NCBI GenBank assembly: GCA_029880775.1
Contig: JAOUNV010000031.1
Span: 1-10,093 of the forward strand
Source: Nitrospinota bacterium
GTDB taxonomy: Bacteria > Nitrospinota_A > UBA7883
Direction: 5' to 3'
DNA: 10,093 nucleotides
A model generated the notes under the pieces. It made no database searches. It saw only the letters and a list, made by a program, of their open reading frames with translations, and was not told where the DNA came from. Position 1 is the stretch's first letter. The number at the start of each line of letters is the position of its first letter. Positions 7,074 to 10,093 of the stretch are shown here, piece after piece. Both the position numbers and the translations under genes were made by a program.

Positions 7074-8405
7074 ATGGATAACGGCAAGAGCGACATTCAA
7101 TCGCTGTTTTCCAAAGGAGAGGAGTGCCACCGCTTCGGATTATTCGATGAGGCGGTAGAGATTTTCAGCGAGGTGGTCCGCATGGATCCTGAAGCAAGCC
7201 ATGCCCACAACGCCATGGGAAAGGTGCTCTCCGACCTTGGGCGATGGGAAGAAGCCCTGGAATGCTTCAGCGCCGCCATCAAGATCAATCCAGCAAACGC
7301 CGAAGCGTTGTTTAGCAGGGGTGGCGAAAACCTGGACCTGGGCAAATATAAGGATGCGATGGCCGATTTCTCCGAGGCGGCGCGTCACGATCCCTCCATG
7401 GCCAAGGCCCAATACAACTGTGGCCTGGCGCACCTGGCCTTGGACGATTTGGCCAAAGCCGGGGAGAGCTTTTCGGCTGCGATCAAGATAGACCCCACCT
7501 TGCCCCAGGCGTTTCTTAACAGGGGGATGGCGTGGCTTGGATTAAATAATCCCCATCAAGCCCTGGAGGATTTTGATGAGGCCGTCAGGCTGGCGCCATA
7601 TGATATAGGGGCCTATCATAACAGAGCTTGCGCTTATCTGGCCATGGGACGCACGGAGGAAGCCATCCAGGATTACACCACATTCATCCAGCGCGCCGGC
7701 CCATCGCTGCAAAGCTTCGCCCAGGACGACCAAAAACTGATCCTGGATATAAAAAAAGGCGCCCTCTCCAAAGACGCATGGGGCCTGCCGAAACCTATCA
7801 CCACCCCAAAAATAGAACAGACGCACAGGGAGGCAACCCTTTTTGTGGACATATGCGGCTCCACCAAGCTTGTGAATACATATGGAGGGTTCCATTTCCA
7901 CACCCTGTTTAGCGTGCTAGAGAGGATTTTCGATGGGCACGCCAAAACCAATGGGTGTGTTTACCGCAAGGGGCTGGGCGACGGGTTTATGGCCATATTC
8001 AGCGGCTGCCATGGCGCCCTCGCCGCGTGCGTCAAGACCCTGGACGAGCTGACCCGGCACAATAACCAGGCCCGCGAAAGCCACCAGGTGCAGGTGCGGA
8101 TAGGAGTGGATTTCGGAGAAACCGCAGTCAGCCGCAACGAAGACAGATTCGGCATACCGGTGAACGTAGCCAAAAGAATCGAGGGCGTGATGACGGAAGA
8201 TTTTCTGGATCTCAAAATCCCAGTGGACAAGTTTCCGGTGGAAAACAGGATTTTTGTCTCCTACACCGTAAACAAGGCGCTGGAAACCAGCCCTGCCTTC
8301 GCAACGAGCAATATCGGTGTCGCCGCTTTGCGCGGCCTGGACAGGGTTCGGCACGAAATATACATTGTTGACTGGCAAAAAACCATAGAGAAAATGAAAC
8401 CATGA
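7074..8405 (+). CDS. TPR-class III adenylyl/guanylyl cyclase fusion protein
   Basis: This 443-residue soluble protein should make a cyclic nucleotide, with an N-terminal protein-binding scaffold. Six tandem TPRs of exactly 34 residues run from 7 to 210. A linker (211-250) follows, then a class III cyclase domain (about 252-435). Metal-binding aspartates D259 (LFVDICGS) and D303 (GLGDGF), base-contacting K299 and D357, and transition-state N364 and R368 (PVNVAKR) are all present. The Lys/Asp pair is what family knowledge associates with ATP, so cAMP is the likeliest product. There is no membrane segment or signal peptide. The cyclase is C-terminal to the TPRs, so a partner bound by the TPRs may control it. 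The ATG start has AAGGA 6 bases upstream, and an in-frame stop at 7059-7061 rules out an earlier start. The last bases overlap the next gene (ATGA). Confidence 0.92.
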   Translation: MDNGKSDIQSLFSKGEECHRFGLFDEAVEIFSEVVRMDPEASHAHNAMGKVLSDLGRWEEALECFSAAIKINPANAEALFSRGGENLDLGKYKDAMADFSEAARHDPSMAKAQYNCGLAHLALDDLAKAGESFSAAIKIDPTLPQAFLNRGMAWLGLNNPHQALEDFDEAVRLAPYDIGAYHNRACAYLAMGRTEEAIQDYTTFIQRAGPSLQSFAQDDQKLILDIKKGALSKDAWGLPKPITTPKIEQTHREATLFVDICGSTKLVNTYGGFHFHTLFSVLERIFDGHAKTNGCVYRKGLGDGFMAIFSGCHGALAACVKTLDELTRHNNQARESHQVQVRIGVDFGETAVSRNEDRFGIPVNVAKRIEGVMTEDFLDLKIPVDKFPVENRIFVSYTVNKALETSPAFATSNIGVAALRGLDRVRHEIYIVDWQKTIEKMKP

Positions 8406-9265
8406 ACCGAAGAAATCCCCAGGAATGGACCCGGCTGGGGGCTGTGTCGCCGGAAAGGATTTCAGAAGCCAGGCTGCAGGCGCATTACGCCAGCCAGATC
8501 GTGGCCGCGTTCGGAGCCGCTTATGTGACCAGGACAGAGGACTTGTCCCACATGGGGATGACCTGGGGTGGAGGACGGCGCGCTTTCATATCCGGGGCCG
8601 CCTCCGGCGCCAGGATAGTACGGATGGCCCTGGATCTGGACCGGTTCGAGCTGTATGCCCTGGAGCCTGGGAGCGAGTTTATAGGTGTGCTCGACAGGTT
8701 CAACCTCAAGGGGACGACCTTCCCAGACGCGTCCAGGTGGCTCCGCAAGACCACCGCCAAATTCGGGTTCGATCCGGAGCTTGTAAAAATCGACTTCGAA
8801 GGGTTGCTGGATCACCCACTGGCGGGCGGCGGGGAATTCACATACGACGGCGGAGAGGAAGACCTGGTGGAACTGGGGAAATATTTCTCCAACGCGGAAT
8901 ACATTCTCCGGCGGATATGCTCCTCGACCAGTGATTGCTCCACCACCTATATCTGGTCCCCCCTGCTGGATATAAATGTGATGTACGCCATGGAAGAAAC
9001 CTCCGACAAGGAGTACACCCTGGGCATGGGCCTCATTCCGGGAGATAATCACCTGACCGAGCCCTATTTCTATGTGAACAGGTACCCAGCCATAGCCACC
9101 GACAGCCTGCCGGAGCCACCTGCGCCTAGCGCCTGGCGGACGAAAGATTGGACCGGGCTGACCCTGGCCGCCTCCGAGATCGTGAAGTTCAGCAGCGCCC
9201 AGGAACAGCTGCAAATGGTGGAGAACTTTCTCACATCCTCCTCCACGTTTTTAAAGAACCTGTAG
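8402..9265 (+). CDS. Unknown protein, tentatively DUF5996-like, coupled to the cyclase
   Basis: This 287-residue protein has no signal peptide or membrane segment and should be cytoplasmic. I cannot assign a function. Its layout reminds me of the DUF5996 family: an N-terminal AHYASQIV helix, a beta-rich segment ending in DRFELYAL (80-87), a helical segment around 105-122, a W185-containing IWSPLLDINV strand, then GMGLIPGD and EPYFYV (208-225) and a late LTLAASEIVKF segment. This is recognition by eye of spacing and motif style, and it may be wrong. The ATG overlaps the cyclase stop as ATGA with no good Shine-Dalgarno site of its own, so translation is probably coupled and the two proteins are likely made in comparable amounts. 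It could be a partner of the TPR domain, or an effector or regulator of the cyclic nucleotide. No cyclic-nucleotide-binding (cNMP/CRP-type) motif is visible. Confidence 0.85.
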   Translation: MNRRNPQEWTRLGAVSPERISEARLQAHYASQIVAAFGAAYVTRTEDLSHMGMTWGGGRRAFISGAASGARIVRMALDLDRFELYALEPGSEFIGVLDRFNLKGTTFPDASRWLRKTTAKFGFDPELVKIDFEGLLDHPLAGGGEFTYDGGEEDLVELGKYFSNAEYILRRICSSTSDCSTTYIWSPLLDINVMYAMEETSDKEYTLGMGLIPGDNHLTEPYFYVNRYPAIATDSLPEPPAPSAWRTKDWTGLTLAASEIVKFSSAQEQLQMVENFLTSSSTFLKNL

Positions 9266-9275
9266 AAGCGAAAAC

Positions 9276-10093
9276 TCAGATCAGCGTCATCGACTGGCAT
9301 ACGAACGGCGCGACACCGGAAAGCTGACCGGCCGCCTTGTCCATGGCTTCGCGGGAGGAGTGGAGCGCCATCAACGTGGGTCCGCTACCAGACATGACCA
9401 CCCGCAAAGGCCTCGGCTCAGTGTTTTCCATAGCGGTTTTCAGCCTTGCCAGGCTCTCATATTTTTTCAGCGCCCATGGCTCCAGGTCGTTACACATATG
9501 CAGGGCCACACGTCGCGGATCGCCCCCCCCGATATCGTCGAGGATCACGTCCATACCCGGCTCCGGAGCAAAATCGAATGTGGAGCCTTTATAGGCGTCT
9601 GCCGCGCTTATTCCGAATCCGGGATTGACCAACAGCAGCGGAATGGAGCGCTTCGGGAAAAGCTGCGATATCCTCTCCCCGATCCCCTGCGCATGAGCCA
9701 TGGCGCCCCCCAGGAAGAAGGGGACATCCGCCCCCAGCCCCAGGGCGATGGCGGCCAGCTCCTTAGCCGACAGACCGGCGCCCCACATTTTGTTGAGCGT
9801 CAGGAGAACCGCCGCCGCGTTGGAGCTCCCCCCCCCAAGGCCGGCGGCCACAGGGATCCTTTTGATGATTTCGATGTCCGCCCCTTTCTCCACGCCTGAG
9901 GCATGCTTTAATGCCATGGCGGCGCGGGCGGCAAGATTGGTTTGGTCGCAAGGCACGGCCGGGTGGGAGCATGCCACACGCGCCTCTTCGCTATTCGTGG
10001 CTGTGATAATCAAAGTGTCGGCCAGGTCCACCTTGGCGAATACAGAAGATAGCAAATGGTACCCGTCATCCCGCTTGCCCGTCACCTTTAAGG
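9276..10093 (-). CDS. ispE: 4-diphosphocytidyl-2-C-methyl-D-erythritol kinase, N-terminus cut by window edge
   Basis: This GHMP-family kinase phosphorylates CDP-methylerythritol with ATP, the fourth step of the MEP isoprenoid pathway. The frame is open to the right edge, where it reads LKVTGKRDDGYH. That is the usual segment just after the family's AKINL motif, so roughly 15 residues are missing, including the catalytic lysine. The GTG at 10083-10085 is an internal valine, not a start. Counting from that valine, the ATP-binding loop GLGGGSSNAA is at 82-91, the GADVPFFLGG segment with the catalytic Asp (D120) is at 118-127, the conserved NDLE is at 199-202, and the C-terminal GSGPTL motif is at 233-238. 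All visible motifs are intact. The gene converges on the cyclase pair with only 10 bases between the stop codons and no terminator hairpin that I can see. Confidence 0.97.
   Translation of the reverse strand, partial: LKVTGKRDDGYHLLSSVFAKVDLADTLIITATNSEEARVACSHPAVPCDQTNLAARAAMALKHASGVEKGADIEIIKRIPVAAGLGGGSSNAAAVLLTLNKMWGAGLSAKELAAIALGLGADVPFFLGGAMAHAQGIGERISQLFPKRSIPLLLVNPGFGISAADAYKGSTFDFAPEPGMDVILDDIGGGDPRRVALHMCNDLEPWALKKYESLARLKTAMENTEPRPLRVVMSGSGPTLMALHSSREAMDKAAGQLSGVAPFVCQSMTLI

Noticed and set aside
6897..7081. Two small overlapping plus-strand frames (41 and 20 codons, joined by ATGA) leading into the cyclase gene
   Set aside because: Neither start has a Shine-Dalgarno site and neither product shows a motif or membrane segment, so chance is the simpler reading.
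7074..9265. Reading the cyclase pair as a Pycsar or CBASS-type antiphage system
   Set aside because: The second protein has no TIR, nuclease, phospholipase or transmembrane effector domain, the cyclase has an ordinary ATP-type pocket, and no other defence or mobile genes are nearby. The call would be unsupported.

Overview
The window looks like chromosomal DNA from a GC-rich Gram-negative bacterium. It is densely coded, with short gaps, Shine-Dalgarno sites and genes typical of such genomes: a sigma-54 enhancer-binding protein, a hybrid histidine kinase and ispE of the MEP isoprenoid pathway. The style would fit Desulfobacterota, Nitrospirota or Nitrospinota, but nothing in the sequence fixes the lineage. 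I see no tRNA, rRNA, CRISPR array, insertion sequence or phage gene.

Region 1 (about 1-6800) is a run of genes all on the minus strand. Read in the direction of transcription, the order is: a SprT-like zinc metalloprotease, a large membrane-bound PAS-PAS hybrid sensor kinase, endonuclease III (nth), a class B J-domain co-chaperone of the CbpA/DnaJ type, a GAF/AAA+/Fis sigma-54 activator, and the start of a small single-span membrane protein that leaves the window. The first three genes are nearly contiguous (13 and 6 bases apart) and probably form one transcript. The J-protein and the sigma-54 activator each have a good sigma-70-type promoter candidate in front of them, so they can be expressed separately. 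The common theme is stress sensing, protein quality control and DNA repair, but that link is an inference from position.

Region 2 (about 6789-7073) is an AT-richer divergent intergenic space holding the upstream regions of both flanking transcripts.

Region 3 (7074-9265, plus strand) is a two-gene unit. The first gene joins six tandem 34-residue TPRs to a class III nucleotide cyclase domain with all expected catalytic residues. The second overlaps it by ATGA and encodes a 287-residue protein that I can place only tentatively near the DUF5996 family. This tightly coupled pair is the least explained part of the window.

Region 4 (9276-10093, minus strand) is ispE. It converges on region 3 with a 10-base gap, and the right edge of the window cuts off its first residues.
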